Of a DNA stretch of 64,000 bases, positions 10,149-22,908 are shown piece by piece. Location of the stretch: assembly GCA_918807975.1 (NCBI GenBank), contig OU964918.1, forward strand, positions 3,782,001-3,846,000. Direction: 5' to 3'. This DNA is from Aplidium turbinatum. Taxonomy: Eukaryota; Chordata; Ascidiacea; Aplousobranchia; Polyclinidae. The notes below the pieces were generated by a model. The model was not told where the DNA came from, did not search any database, and saw nothing but the letters and a program-made list of their open reading frames with translations. The position numbers were made by a program, and so were the translations under genes. The stretch's first letter is position 1, and the number at the start of each line of letters is the position of its first letter.

Positions 10149-12892
10149 CTAGAGCATCCGCTCATACCTAGCTGTAATTATTGCAGCAACATCCCGAGCA
10201 CATCGGTAGTGGGGTGATCCGGGAATGATATCTTGATTTCTACAAGTATGAGTTTATTGCAAAATCTTGAAATCATCAGGGCGCATGAACTAAAAAACGT
10301 TACAACCAAAAGATGCCCAGCTAACGGGACGTGATGAACTCAACCAAATCATGATTCGGAGCATAAAATTAAACTAAAATTGCATCGTCGATCCAAGGTA
10401 TCGGTTTCTGACATGATAACTTAGGGGTTAAAATGCCATGCAGCGACTGTAAGAGCTGTGCACAATTGAGAATAAATTTGCGATAGAAATTCATCATACT
10501 AAGCTGTCCTGCTTTGAGTGGGCGCTGAAACTTCTGGATTGCTTCCACCTTCCTGGTGAGGGTCTGAATGCCCTCAGAGTTGACCTCATGGCCTAAGAAT
10601 TTTACTCCCGAGACACCAAACACGCATTTTCCTTTATTTAGGACCAGCCCGTAGTGGGTCAGACGACGAAAAACAAGCCTCAGGTGGGTTACATGTTCTT
10701 CCTTATTCTTAAAGATTAGTACATCGTCAACACAACAAAACACGAAGTCCAGACCAAGCAGAACCTCGTTTATGAAATGTTTGACTAACACCAGGCTACA
10801 CAGACCCATACTTAATTTGCAGAATTCGAAGCCGACAATTGGAGTGACAATAGCAGTTTTTTGAATGTCTCGTTCGGCAACAGGATTTGGTGATAAGAGT
10901 TGAATAGATCCAAACTAAAGAAAATAGTAGAATCATGCAACGCATCGACGAAATCGTGTAAGAAAAGTAAAGGATAAATAACTGTCAGGCCGAGTCTTGC
11001 GATTGAGATTCCTATAATCCCATGTAATGCAGTAGCGACCTGTGTCCCTTTTTGGAATCATGTGAACAGGAGATGCCCAGGGAGAATTAGAAGGGCGAAT
11101 AATACCAAGATCTAAAAGATGCGGTATCCCCTCACGCAGGTGGATTAACTTCTAGGACGATAACCTGCACACGCGCGACGCTGTAGGAGGACCAAAAGTG
11201 AGAATATAATGACACGTTTCGTGTTTTATGTTAGTGTTCTAGAGCAAAACCTTCGGGAATTTAATGTTTAAGAATGCATAGGCGCCCAGCTCGGCAGCAT
11301 TAAAAGCTTCATCGTTTACACTGCTATTGGACACGGCATGACGCACACAATTATCATGGTTATCACGGTTCGGCATTGATCAAATGCCGGTTAGGGATGT
11401 CAATGGATAGACCAAGATATAACAATAAATCTATGCCTATTATGGGTACTGGTACGTCAGCGAGTTTAAAACTCCATTCAAATTGAAAGGGTAAACCGAG
11501 TGAAAGGCGCTGGCGAACGCTACCGAACAATTGAATGAGCGAACATTTACGGCAGTGAGAACACAGTGAGGGTTTAGCACGATTAGAATGAATTATGGAA
11601 TTATGCTTAGACTACTGCCAGTTTCAATAAGAAAAGTTAAATTCGTATGAGGATCGTAGATCCGCAGTATAGCTGCGGGATTCAAGGCGATAGTCCTCAC
11701 TTCACCCGTCCTGTTGAAGTGGGACTTGACACGTTTTCTTGCTCCTTCCCGATGGTCCCAGCTACTAGGAGGGACGCAGCGGCGTGCCCTAAAACTAAAT
11801 TTACTATGGGAATAGCCTAACAGAATAAAGAGCGGACTCGCTGATCGTTATAAAAAGGCGTGTGCCTCCGAGCGGAGAAAGAAGGAGACGCTCGGACTCA
11901 GACATTGCGGCGACACGTTTGTCTAAAGATTGACATCTATTTGCAAAGAGGGCCTATGAGGACTCTCTACAAAGACATGGTCGCCGCCTGAAACTTTAAC
12001 GATATCGTCTGCTCTACGCGCCAGCGTTTCCAAACTATCGCAGGCATGTGCAGCTAAGATGTGCCTGACATCGGTTGGCAACCTACTTAAAAATAACTCA
12101 CGCAGAAAAGATGTATTCTCCCAGCGGAATTACTTAATAATCGCCTTATCTTGGTTAACAGAATGTAACTGCTGCTCGTTTAACGCTTCTATAACTAGAT
12201 CGTACCGTTCACCAGAAATCGACTGCCCTATTCCTGAAGAAGATGTCGATTAATTCGACCCAAAGGGGTACTACTTCTGTCTCGGAGAACTTCGGCAGTG
12301 GCGTGCCGCAGGGTGTAGGGTACATACAGGCATTATAGTCCAGTACTTGTAAAGAATCGTCCATACAGGGACCAGGCACTATGCCGTCGCCGCCGTCATG
12401 ACGCCCTGGTCGCGAGCCACGGGTGAGGCGACAACCAAAGACGATAACAACAAGAGACGTGAGGAGGCTTATGGTCACTGCGATGATATAAAAGTAGTAT
12501 TCAACCATTACAATCTGCAGTTAATTCCACACTACTTAACTTGGGTCCAATAGTACGAACCAATCCGACTCGAACGGAATGCGATGGTGTGACGTTGATA
12601 TGAGGGCAGCCATCGTTGTCGAGGAAACTCTAGAGCATCCGCTCATACCCTAGCTGTAATTATTGCAGCAACATCTCGAGCACATCGGTGGTGGGGTGAT
12701 CCGAGAATGATGTCTAGATTTCTACAAGTATGAGTTTATTGCAAAATCTTCAAATCATCAGGGCGCATTAACTCAAAAACGTTGCAACCAAAAGATGCCC
12801 AGCTAACGGGACGTGATGAACTCAATCAAATCATGATTAGGAGCATAAAATTAAACTAAAATTGCATCGTCGGTCCAAAGCTTTCGGTTTCA
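10149..12892 (-). mobile_element. LTR retrotransposon fossil, Ty3/gypsy-type, broken
   Basis: Two direct repeats of about 260 bp, at 10149-10408 and about 12630-12892, are the LTRs. By eye they differ at roughly 6 percent of sites, so the insertion is neither very recent nor ancient. The inner 2.2 kb is far shorter than a full element, so much of it has been lost. Part of a reverse transcriptase of Ty3/gypsy type is recognisable on the - strand at 10369-10809. The element is clearly broken in several places and is a fossil inside the GPCR intron. Confidence 0.85.
10369..10809 (-). pseudogene. Fossil reverse transcriptase segment of the LTR element
   Basis: A reverse transcriptase palm and connection segment, recognised by the catalytic VDDVLIF block and the following KCVFGVSGVKFLGHEV block, which is characteristic of Ty3/gypsy polymerases. 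It belongs to the fossil at 10149-12892. Incomplete and non-functional. Confidence 0.85.
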
Positions 12893-13186
12893 GTTGTTGT
12901 TGTTGCATGAAATTAAACTACCACCTCAACTAAACTGGTACCATGACTTTCGAGAGAAAAATCTGTGGTGAGATCACTGAAAAAAATGCACCACCTAATG
13001 ACTGAGAAAAACAATACTAATCCTCGTTTAACGCCAGACGCGTTGGTTTAAGAGAAATTCGGTGTGATTGGAATGCTCCAAGCGATACATCTTAGCACAA
13101 TGTGGCATGCGGCAGATGCACAACGCAAAAAGGACGTAAAACTACGTATTCGTGTATCAAACTGCCGATTGCAAGAGAACGCACAT

Positions 13187-13292
13187 TTACTGCTAGCATT
13201 TCAAATTCCCAATAAACGACACAAATTCTTAAAAAAAACGCACCAATTCTAGCTAGCGTTTCAAATTCCTAATAAACGATACAAATTCTTAT
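13187..13292. repeat. Two-copy direct duplication of about 57 bp
   Basis: The phrase CTAGCATTTCAAATTCC then AATAAACGACACAAATTCTT at about 13193 recurs at about 13252 as CTAGCGTTTCAAATTCC then AATAAACGATACAAATTCTT. Non-coding. Confidence 0.75.
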
Positions 13293-13784
13293 GGCAAAAC
13301 CGCAGGGACCCAAAAGGCCTCCAGGTTTCATAACGGCAATAAGATGCAAGGAAACATAAAAAAGCCGCAGGAGCTACACAAACTTAGAATAGTGAGATAA
13401 GCTTTGGGCAATGGGCAGGACAAGGGGGTTAAATGTAGCATAGTTTTTAACAAAGGTAGAATATTCATTAAATTTTGGTAAGTAATTTGTAATGACAGTG
13501 TTCTGGCAGAACATTGACTGGTTTGATGGCAAATATGACGTCAATATTTATGAACATCAAAAATATCAAGGTTGATGAGCATAACATGATAAACTTGCTA
13601 ATTTTGTAGGCTGTAAGGTTTAAAGTTTTTCGGACTGAAAAAGCTTTTTTGAGACCTTGATCCTGGCAGATTCGTAAACTTGTAGAGGCTTTGCACCACT
13701 GACGCAAGTTTCCGATTGTTGTTAAAGTGTTGTCTTTAAATTATTCCACTCATTTGGTGACTCTGAATAGAGAGCAGTATTTGA

Positions 13785-13890
13785 AATGCGTTGCTCAAGC
13801 GCATACCCCGAGAGTCGAACCAGCACCACTTGATCTTGCAGATTCCTCATTTGTGAAGTCAAGCGCTTAACCAACTGAGCTGTCATTTTT
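13785..13890 (-). repeat. tRNA-like SINE fragment
   Basis: On the - strand AGCTCAGTTGGTTAAGCGCT resembles a tRNA D-arm / box A and GGTTCGACTCTCGG resembles box B. The distance and the sequence between them do not allow a clean cloverleaf, so this is read as a SINE head or tRNA relic rather than a working tRNA gene. Confidence 0.5.
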
Positions 13891-14159
13891 AATTCGAAAT
13901 TTGTGAAAATTGGCAAGACATCCTTTTTTTGGATTATTTTATGATGAAGAGATTAGGCTATTTTTGATTAGCTTTTGATGGCAATTGGGCTGAAAATTTC
14001 AAAAAATCTGGTAACCTTGGGTGAGGTACAAGTCAATAGTAAGTGGCAAACAAAATTTATGAGGGAATTACTTATAATGTTGAGTGAAATAGAAGGTTTT
14101 AATATTGACGTATTGCGATTTCGTTTATGAACGAGAGTGATTAACAGAGCAGTGATCTG

Positions 14160-14346
14160 AAACAGACCAATGCGCCATACTATTCTTCTCAATATGAAGC
14201 TGACAAACAAAATATCTGAGGCTAATTGGGCAGACCATGAATGGATATCAAGTATCCAAGACTTTGTCCGGCTGGTAAAAGAATGGTTTCTAGGTCCAAA
14301 AGCTCAAAAGAACAAGCGTTGGGCACTCCTTGATGTCACACAGCGT
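14160..14346 (+). pseudogene. LINE ORF2 fragment, interrupted by a hAT element
   Basis: The reading ISEANWADHEW aligns with DISAATWADHKW in the better LINE copy at 44005-44472, and the preceding residues (LLNMKLTNK against LLINEADVQ) also fit. The similarity fades after about 25 residues, so this is a diverged piece. It ends at the target duplication of the hAT element that starts at 14355. Confidence 0.55.
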
Positions 14347-14354
14347 GTTGTGAA

Positions 14355-15673
14355 CAGTGTTGCCAACCACACTTAATGAATGGGTGCCAATTTTTTTCTA
14401 AATGAGTACCAAATTGATAAACAGAGTACCAATTTTTTTCACCTTTAAAAATAGCAAAACTTTTATCAACTTTATTAGCGCAGAACAAAATTATGATCGT
14501 AATTCTTTCCATAGAGCTTTTTTTTTTCCTTTCAGACAACTTCTTTTTTTGCGCAATTTGCTTTTATCGTGTCGAGCCAAATTAGATCGATGTGGATTGA
14601 CAAGAAAGTTACAAAGATTACAGTAGCTGAAATCTCTTTATCTTTGTTATTTACCAGGTTAGATTCAGGTGGGCTGCACGACCAAGTGAATTCAACTTCC
14701 CATGTTTCAAATGCTTACTATTTTTATGATAGCATTTGGTTGCTTTTACTTTTGCCATATAGGCCATACAGCAAATGAAATTAGAAGAAGTAAAAGAGTC
14801 ACCCATTGGTGCACAGTCAGAAATAAGCAGTTTAATACAATTAGACTTTCTATTAATCGGTTAATATAGCAGGCCTAGCCAATGTTTTCTGAAAAAGGCT
14901 ATTACTGCAACTACGCTAACATTATTTCTGTTTTAAGCTAGTTGGCCACACCATTTATTTAGATGCTGGCGCAGTAGGTCTACAAATTAGTGGTGTACCG
15001 ATACTCAAGTATCGATGTTATTGGTTCAAAACAGTCAATTTTAAAGTTTGCATTGCCATGGCCCAAGTTTTAAACTTCTAGGCATACCGTACAGTTTATT
15101 TGAAATCATAGATTAATAATCAGAACAAATGTGTGATGTGACAAAAATGTGATAAATAAAGAAACTGATTGATTGAACAAAGAAAATTAGGCTACTTTAA
15201 AGTTCAGTTCTTTCAGTCGGCTTTCTTTCATTCAGCTGAATCTAACTTCACCAGCAGTTCATTCTATTAATCTGCTGCAAAGTTCTTCTCTTCCTTCATT
15301 TAAAACCCTCATCTGGCAGCTATTTTTTTACAAAAAAAAAAAAATTTACGAGACGAAATAAAAACACGCCCACCCTCAGCCGAGACATAACCGACCAAGT
15401 ACCATTACCAGGCAATACCGAAGGAAAAATAAAGACCAAACACAAGCAAAAGACCCAATGTCAACCTAGCGCTTTGCTCATTGTCAGGTTGTCAAACTTT
15501 TTCGATATTGAAAAACAGTACAATACGAATAATAAAAACTAAAAATTACAAATGGTAACAAATAGTACCAAATTTTTGCAGAGTACCAAATCATTTTTTA
15601 GGGTACCAATGCAACCAAAATAGTACCAAATTTTTTACATTTTGGTACTCCAGAGTACCAAACGGCAACACTG
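14355..15673. mobile_element. hAT element, 8-bp target duplication perfect
   Basis: Termini CAGTGTTGCCAACC (14355) and GGCAACACTG (ending 15673), flanked by GTTGTGAA at 14347-14354 and 15674-15681. Both ends carry repeats of AGTACCAAATTTTTT type. 1319 bp with no recognisable transposase. A TGATTGATTGA tail at 15160-15178 suggests a LINE or SINE inserted inside. Confidence 0.9.
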
Positions 15674-15902
15674 GTTGTGAAATCGCGTTATTATTGCGTT
15701 ATGCGTGAGTGTTATTGCTCTTTGCGTTTCTCTTATTTTGCTTATGGCTTCTTGATTGCTGCGTGACTCTGTTTCACCAATGAGTCTGCCTTACATTGGA
15801 AACCACGGGTTGAAAACCACTGCGTTATAGCGTATCATTCGCTTCGGTTTGATGTAATAAACTGATCGTTGCTATTATACTACAATAATTACCAGCTCAG
15901 CT

Positions 15903-17116
15903 CTCCCGTGATTTGTCATAACCTAATATCCGCCATTTTCAAGTTTTCGAGATAAACGACTTTTTGTGTTTATAGCTGTAAAATAAACAAGGTAAAACAC
16001 ACGAAGTTGACTTTTGGAAGGCTGGAGGGGACAACGAAACAAAATTTTTAAGAATGAAATTTGAGCCAGGTTTTTGTTTGTTTATTAAAATATGGCGTAT
16101 ATTTGGTTTTGCCAGATAACTAGTTAAAAAAAAAGTGTTAGGTTTGTATGATAAAACTTAATATATACTCTCGATGTTGACTTTAACCGCCTTATTGGCT
16201 TATTTAATGTTACGTTTTTGTATGATACAGCCTCATATAAGCTAAATGTTGACTTTGACCACACTATGTTGGCTTTGTAAGCCTAAGTCAAACCTAAAGT
16301 AGCCTACCGGTAAGCCTCTGGATTTCTCCCAGAACTGTGTAGCCTATCATTTCATCACTGTAATCTCTAGATGACTTTGCTGATATCACAGAAGCCTGCT
16401 AGGTTAAAGGCTATCGCTGACTCAAAATTAGTTGCTGGCAGCCTACTTAATAACCATGCCTTCATTTAAGTTTAAGGCTACCGTACTACATTGGCTACAC
16501 AGCATTTGGGACGATTGATTAAAAATGACCAAACACATTGAGTAGCGTACTCCCGGGCCTCTGCTTTAAAATCCTATTAATCATATGCAAGCTAAGTTAT
16601 TTAGCGTACCGTAAAGTCAACTAAGCCATCAGTACACCAGTAGGCTACGAAACATCAAACTGATCGGCGAGACGTAAATGATACGGCATTTAATGAAAAG
16701 AAAAGCTAGGGTGTTCGGATGGACATTTTTAGGCCAGCCTACATAATTAAGCTTACTTAGTGCTTGACAACATTTTCGCCCAATCTACTTTATCGAACGC
16801 TTTAAAATCCGCTTCACGCAACTCAAGAGATGTAAGATGTTGTGAAATAGCCTGCTGCAATTGCTTCTGAAATTATGGCTGTCACGTGACGATATCCTGT
16901 TGCGTGATTGGAGTAGATGAATATGTTAGGTTTCAGAAAATTATTCTTGCACAGATTAGACTATGTTAGGTTTTACCCACCAATTATCTCGAAAACCATA
17001 CTACATTAGGGCACAAATTTTTGTCAGGAGATGCATGAAGTCTTTAAACGTAGAAAAATGCAAAAAAGTCATTTTCGACAAAATGGCGCATATTAGGTCT
17101 ACCAAAATCACGGGAG
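15903..17116. mobile_element. DNA transposon with long imperfect inverted repeats
   Basis: The left end CTCCCGTGATTTG, CCTAATATCCGCCATTTT and CGACTTTTT (15903-15964) is inverted at the right end (about 17055-17116) as AAAAAGTC, AAAATGGCGCATATTAGG and CACGGGAG. The arms are about 60 bp and imperfect. No target duplication was clear and no transposase frame is present. Superfamily unknown. Confidence 0.65.
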
Positions 17117-17874
17117 AAAACTGAATAAGAGCTCTGCTGAAACTGATGGAAATGATGAATTCGTATACGCATGCTCTCGCATTTCAGTGTTTTTGCTTTA
17201 TAGTCTATTACAAACTGTATGCAATTCTGTGCTATTTAACACATGCTTATATTCATTTCATAGATGAATAAAACCTCTATTACACCAAAGCTCTAAATTA
17301 TAGTTAACAAGTTAGTTTTCTTCAGAAGCGCACCAGCTTAGAAATGTTATCGTTTGGCTGTAACAGCGCAGCTTTCACACAAATTTGAGACACTAACAAT
17401 GGCGGAAGCCTTTTTTTCAATTTCATCAATCGAGATGAAAGAAGCGCAGTTTAGTTGTTATACGATGTCTATGCTCTCATGTAAAAGCTTCACGTGCACA
17501 GCAGCATCGGCAACCTTTTTCGCACTACTGACCGGTATAAGGCACGCATTACTTTACGGCCTGTCCAATAAAACACAAATGTTTGGTGTGCAATGCGCAT
17601 GCAAATATATTTCGTCATATCGTAACGCTGCTTCCGTGAGATCTCTAGGCTTGTTTTGCAGCAATACTCTGCTCCCACCTTTACATAATGTTATTCAATG
17701 ACACCAGCAATGTGTTTGTTATGTCCAGCATATTTTGTAGTTTTCTCTTGTTTGCTGTTGTTTTGCTGTTTTTGAAGGAAAGATTAAAAGATTGTTGTTT
17801 TTTATTGGTTTGGGTATTTTAGCAGCAAACGTTTATTAATTATTGGCATTGGTTTGCGCGGCCTGTAACAAATT

Positions 17875-17921
17875 CTTCACGGACCGGCACCGGGCCGCGG
17901 CCTGATGATTGCCTACCCCTG
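17875..17921. repeat. Right terminus of a hAT-type MITE
   Basis: CCGGGCCGCGGCCTGATGAT then TGCCTACCCCTG is a typical hAT right terminus (inverted CAGGGGTAGGCAA). A possible left end, CAGCATCGGCAACC, lies at about 17501, but the 8-bp flanks disagree. Confidence 0.5.
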
Positions 17922-18213
17922 TATAAAGTAGCTCTAAGGAATGCAAACTCTCGAAAACCACACACTGTTTGTGAAATATCAGTGAAAGACTGTTTGTGAA
18001 TTTGCACATTGCAGACTTGTAAAACCAAGAGTTGACTTGGTAATATTTTTTTTTCGTTTGAAACGTGTGAACCGGTACGCCGAATAACAATCAGACCTCA
18101 GCCAGTACGCGGTATTACAAAGTTCGAGAAGCACTGGAGTAGGCTACAATATTTGATGATATTGTGCTGAAGACATATACAGTAGCGACTAAAGTAAGCG
18201 ATTGAATCACCAT

Positions 18214-19983
18214 GGGCCACATACTATGTTCTTCATATGAACACGAATATTTGTGATTCCGCAATGTGGTATACTATGGTCTTCGCTACGAACAAAACTT
18301 ACGAGTATTCGAAGGAATATTTTGTTTTGTTTATACGAAGATATTTTGTTCGTACAAAAATTGATTTGTTCATACGAAGATATTTGTTATTTTTTATATA
18401 TTTTTATATATATATTTGTTACGAATAGTCAAGACCATTCGTAACTTTCACGAAGTGTTTAACACCTAAAGTTAAGCTAGATCCAAGCATGCTTGGTTAA
18501 CATAGGGTATCAAAGCAGGAAAGGTTTATTAACGCATTTGCAATGGCATTTTATAGGCCTACTCTGTTGTTGTTTTTCTTTGGTTAAAGATATTACGATG
18601 TAAAAATAAGCAAAAGTTAAAAACTCATAATTTTGAGAAACAAGACTAACCTGAAACATTCTTTATTACAAAAATTCATGGAAAATCAGCAGATCCCTAT
18701 TTATGGCATATGCATTTCGCTCTACTACAGTAGAGCATCATTAGTGCCTAAAAAGCAAACATACGAAAGCATTACCAAAAACTATTACTAAATAAATAAA
18801 TAAACTTGCAATAGCCTAACTAAGATACCGGCCAAGACTAACTCGTATAATAAAAATAAAAATTATAGACTACGTCAAATTGAAACTAAGCAACATGAAC
18901 CTAACTACTATGACAAAATAATGATGGGAGACAATGCGCAAAAGCAAGGATGAGAGTCGAACGGCTAAAGCAATACGTACAAAATGAAATCGTGTAAAGA
19001 TCAAAGTAACTAAGACTAACCAGTAACCTGTAGGCCAGGGCTACTCAACTAATTTTAGCAAAGGTCCATTTTGACAAGTTGAATATTTTTGCGGTCCGGT
19101 GAATATTTCATATGCAACCACGAATATTAAACAACCAGTAGCTTACGAGCACCGAAACACTTTTCAGATAGCATGTAACACGACTTGGATTTTTGTCTGA
19201 CACAAACAAAGAAATAAAAAAGGAAAATGTAGTGTGTTTCTTTGTAGTGTAGCTGTGTGAATCGCATATCAGAGAAGATGGTAAAGCTTTGGGGGGTCTG
19301 GGGGCGAAGGCCCCAGCTCCTTGGATAATCACAAAAAAATGCTTTTCCCTAATGGAAATCTGTTTAAAGAGACCTCAAAACGTGGCAATGAGGTTATTCT
19401 TCCAGAAGCCTGTGGTCCATCTTAAACATCCAGAAGGTCCGGATTCGGACCGCGGTCCGCCAGTTGAGTAGCCCTGCTGCAGGCTATTAGATTTATTTCT
19501 TCAGAAAACCATCTTTGGGATATCTTCGTTGTTTATGACTCTAACTTCTTTGATTACTGGACTGGCTGAAAAACATCTGCAAATTTATCCAATACGTTTC
19601 AGCAAAATTTTACAAAGCAATCTTGTTCTTAAGTAAGCTATTTATTACTAATAATAATAATTGTTTTAAATGTATTGTCATAATTACTTGTTAGTGGATG
19701 ACGTCTTTTATTCGTAAGCAAACTGTTGTGTTCCAAATACACGAACAAAACATTACGAAGACGAACACGAAGATTTTTTATGTCAAAAACACTTCAATCA
19801 TTTTTTTTAATTCGTGCAATTATTTCAGAGAATTTTTGACTACTCCTAAAACATTATGTTAAAATTAAAATCTTCGTGTTTCAAAATAGTCGCACAAAGC
19901 TTTCCCAAGAAAATATTTAAACACGAACGGCTTATACGAATAACGAATATTCGTGTTCGTACCAAGAGCATAGTCTGTGGCCC
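18214..19983. mobile_element. Non-autonomous element with ~50-bp inverted termini
   Basis: The left end GGGCCACATACTATG, then GAACACGAATATTTGTGATT, is inverted at 19930-19983 as ATAACGAATATTCGTGTTC then CATAGTCTGTGGCCC. TTCGT/ACGAA words are scattered through the subterminal parts. A hAT MITE (19036-19476) is nested inside. No coding region and no clear target duplication. Confidence 0.65.
19036..19476. mobile_element. hAT MITE nested in the element at 18214-19983
   Basis: Termini CAGGGCTACTCAACT and AGTTGAGTAGCCCTG, perfect inverts, followed by GGTCCG-rich subterminal repeats. Flanks CTGTAGGC (19028-19035) and CTGCAGGC (19477-19484) match at 7 of 8 bases. 441 bp, non-coding. Confidence 0.9.
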
Positions 19984-20199
19984 CAGAAACATGAATGACA
20001 ATGAAAGTTAAGGGGACTCGATTAGGCAAAGCTGTGCTACGTGTATTTCATTCTCTGGATTTTCATGAGAGCCATCAGAATGAACATGGCGATGACGGTT
20101 ACAGCGATGGTGGCCAAAGCGATTACAACGGGAAGTATCACATTAAAGTTTTCAAAATGAATAAAAAATGTCAGTAGCTGTGTGTGATTGGCCGGGATT

Positions 20200-20660
20200 T
20201 TTTGCAACTAACTTCACGCATTTTCTTCTTCTGGCTTTATTCCCACTTCAAGTCTTCTTCCTTCACTCCCACTATTTCCAAATCTTCTGTCACACAATCT
20301 CTCCATTTTCTTTTCGGCCTTCCTCGCTTTCTTTTCTTCATCATGTGCCGTCTCCGATAAAAAGATTGGCCGTCGATTGCTTCTACATGTCGGGTTATTT
20401 CACTATTCTTTTTTCTTCTCCTATGCTAGACAAGTCAGCCCAATGTCTTACATCATCTCCCGCAAGTTCGTCTCTTTCTTCCCCTGCACCTATTTCCTTC
20501 CACCATAATTTTAATAACATATTGATGCAATTGTCCTGCAGATCCTCTCAAAATATATCTAGCGAATTTCATCTTTTGTTTTGCTAAATCAGATGCCCAT
20601 CTATCTTGCACTCCAATTCCTTTCCTAATTGCTTTGTTTCTAATGTGTTTTGATATGATA
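20200..20660 (-). pseudogene. LINE ORF2 C-terminal fragment (copy 2)
   Basis: The - strand reading gives RWASDLAKQKMKFARYILR, then a middle part with stops, then KKRKRGRPKRKWRDCVTEDL. This is the tail of a LINE polymerase of the same broad type as 5205-5800 (the GRP...RW.D motif). It is interrupted by several stops and frame changes and is clearly dead. Confidence 0.75.
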
Positions 20661-20819
20661 TTTTTAAAGTTCTTCTGTAGCAGAAGAGTTGAAAAGCATT
20701 AATTTTTTTGTGAATGAAGGTCGGATTTTTTATTGGATTGCCTCTTTCTTTTACCAACTTCCAATTGTGTTATTCTTCTTCCGACATAATCTTCATCTCT
20801 TAGGACTTGACTCAATCAT

Positions 20820-21360
20820 GCAAGGCGTGTCTTTCTCAGCTTGTCTTCCATCTCTCCGACTTGCATTCATTCTCTGATAGTTTCTTTTCTCACTCTGTCC
20901 TACTTTGTCAACTCCAGAGACTATCGCAACATTATCATTTCTTCCACTTGCATTTTCTCTGTGTTTTCGTCAGGTCTACCGCTTGCATTCCATACAACAT
21001 TGCTGGTCTTACCTACTTTTTATAAAGTTTCTCCTTCAGCTTTTCTGGCACCTTTCTGAGACACATCACACATGATTCCTGTTATTTCCATCCACGACTT
21101 TGCGCTAGCTGCCAAGAAACCGCTAGCTGCCAGAACAGGTAGCGTTGGTTTGGCTCTTGGCGTAAGAGCTTGAGTACAGGCATCAAAACCACACTGCCAT
21201 CGCTAACAAGACCGTGTCTCCTTTAGCTTGTCTTCCATCTCTCCGACTTACATTCATTCTCTGATAATTTCATTTTTTACTCTTTCCTACTTTGTCAATT
21301 CCAGAGACCATCGCAACATTGTCATTTCTGCCATTTGCATTTTCCCTGTGTTTTCTTGGT
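20820..21360. repeat. Duplicated LINE-derived segment
   Basis: A stretch of about 130 bp starting AGCTTGTCTTCCATCTCTCC at about 20838 recurs at about 21225, both continuing to TTTTCTCTGTG or TTTTCCCTGTG. Open + strand frames across both are shadows of the same repeat. It abuts the LINE remnant at 20200-20660 and is probably part of the same element. Confidence 0.65.
21100..21209 (+). repeat. Dispersed repeat, copy 1 (partner at 23880)
   Basis: AAGAAACCGCTAGCTGCC, then GGTTTGGCTCTTGGCGTAAG, ending CATCGCTAACAAGAC. The same order is found at 23880-23993. About 110 bp, non-coding, origin unknown. Confidence 0.7.
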
Positions 21361-21364
21361 GTAC

Positions 21365-21500
21365 GGTCAACTGGTCTACAGGACGTTTGGTCGACAGGAC
21401 GTTTGGTCGACACGCCGTTAGGTCGACACGCCGTTAGGTCGACGGAACGATTCATTTTAGGGTCAGGGTTAGAGTTAGGTTAGGGTTAAGGTTAGTTAAC
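21365..21500. repeat. GTCGAC-rich short tandem repeat with TTAGGG-like tail
   Basis: Four to five imperfect units of about 18 bp of the form GGACGTTTGGTCGACA / CGCCGTTAGGTCGACA, followed by a degenerate run of GGTTAGGGTTAAGG-like sequence at 21459-21500. The tail resembles telomere repeat but is short and impure. Confidence 0.8.
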
Positions 21501-22079
21501 TAAGGTGTTGGTATGGTTTACCTTACTTTTTGTAATGGCATGTTTCGATACAAACATAGAGGCCATGTTTCTATTTGAAGATAAAATTATACAAGAAAAT
21601 TGACGGAGTGGCTATGGGTTCGCCTCTAGGCCCCACACTTGGAAATTTCTTCTTAGCACATCTTGAAACTATGTTTTTCTGATACTGGTTCCAAATTCTG
21701 GTTCCAGAAAAAAAAGAAAAAAAAAACGGTTCGTACTTTTTAATTTCCCAAAAATCTCATCCGCATAAACCAATCACAGTCAGTTTGCGGCTATTTTTCC
21801 CTATTTGTGGAATTAAGATTTGTTTGTTTTGATAAAATTGAGCAAAGCAAGCAAGCAAAGTATAAAATGAAGCAAGTAGGTCAGGCCCTCGCCTCTTCAA
21901 GGAACGTAAGAACGATTTTGTTTAATTTACAACGAAACTTAGTGTGCATAAGAAGAATCATTATTATATAATTATTCAAATAGTGTAATTATATCTTTAA
22001 ATGTCCAAGCAGGCTGATATTAAAGATTCGTGTGCTGCTGAATGTTTCTGAAATTTTACACCAGTTAGACACAATTTTG

Positions 22080-22494
22080 CTGTAAAGCGCCCGCATTGGG
22101 TCATCAAGTGTCTCATTAAGAAGACAGCACCTTTATCTACATCATTAATGACTGTACCATCTTCAAGCTACCTATCCAAGTGAAAGGTCTGAGTGTTATG
22201 AATGGTGAAACCAAAGACTGGCTGCTCCCTAATAGCCTTCCAGTGTAGTCCGGAAACATCGTGAATTTGGGGTGGTAAAAGGATAAATGGGCACCATAGA
22301 CTCACATTACGACGACGATCTCCTTTTGATGTAAACAAACCTAAGCGGCAAAAAATCGATTTTAAATATACAACCCATGTTTTCAGAGGATAACCAATGT
22401 TTGCCAAAAACCTTAAAAGTCCATAGCTTTGATTTTTATTTTGATGATCGAGAAAATAATCCTCAAAACCATGAAGCCGAATGTAGGCCCCAAA
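22080..22494 (+). pseudogene. LINE 3' end (copy 3), cut by a hAT element
   Basis: Reads IINDCTIFKLPIQVKGLSVM then NGETKDWLLPNSLPV and stop, followed by a 3' UTR with GGGGTGGTAAAAGGATAAA. This closely matches the C-terminus and 3' UTR of the copy at 44005-44560. It is 5' truncated and is broken at 22494 by the hAT element that follows. Confidence 0.8.
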
Positions 22495-22874
22495 CAGGGT
22501 TGCCAGGTGGCCAACTGAAAAAATAGCCAAACTACTTCAAAAATATAGCCAAATTATAGCCAAGCCTTAATTACAAAATTTAGCTAAATTATCGCCAAGC
22601 CTTAATCACAAAGTTGCAATGATAAATCAATCTAAGTGTTAAAAATGTCTACAAACGCATCACTTTCACCACCATCAGCAATCAGCATCACCACCACCAC
22701 CATCTACCATGCGCCAAATGGTGTTCGTGGTCTGCGTGAACTGGATGACGAATCAATTAAATGGCTGCTCGACACCTGCCCAAACATCTAGACTGCGTCG
22801 CCGTCACTGCCCAAGGGTGGCAAAAGGCAGAGCCCCTCGACCCTTGAAGTGGCGAAGAAGGTTCAAAATAAAAC

Positions 22875-22908
<34 letters not shown>

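Noticed and set aside
13785-13890. An intron-containing tRNA gene
   Set aside because: Box A and box B are present but arms do not pair well and the 3' part cannot close the acceptor stem.
17354-17701. 115-codon + frame
   Set aside because: No domain, composition like its flanks, and overlapped by a - frame of similar quality.
21459-21500. A true telomere
   Set aside because: Only a few impure TTAGGG-like units, with ordinary sequence on both sides.
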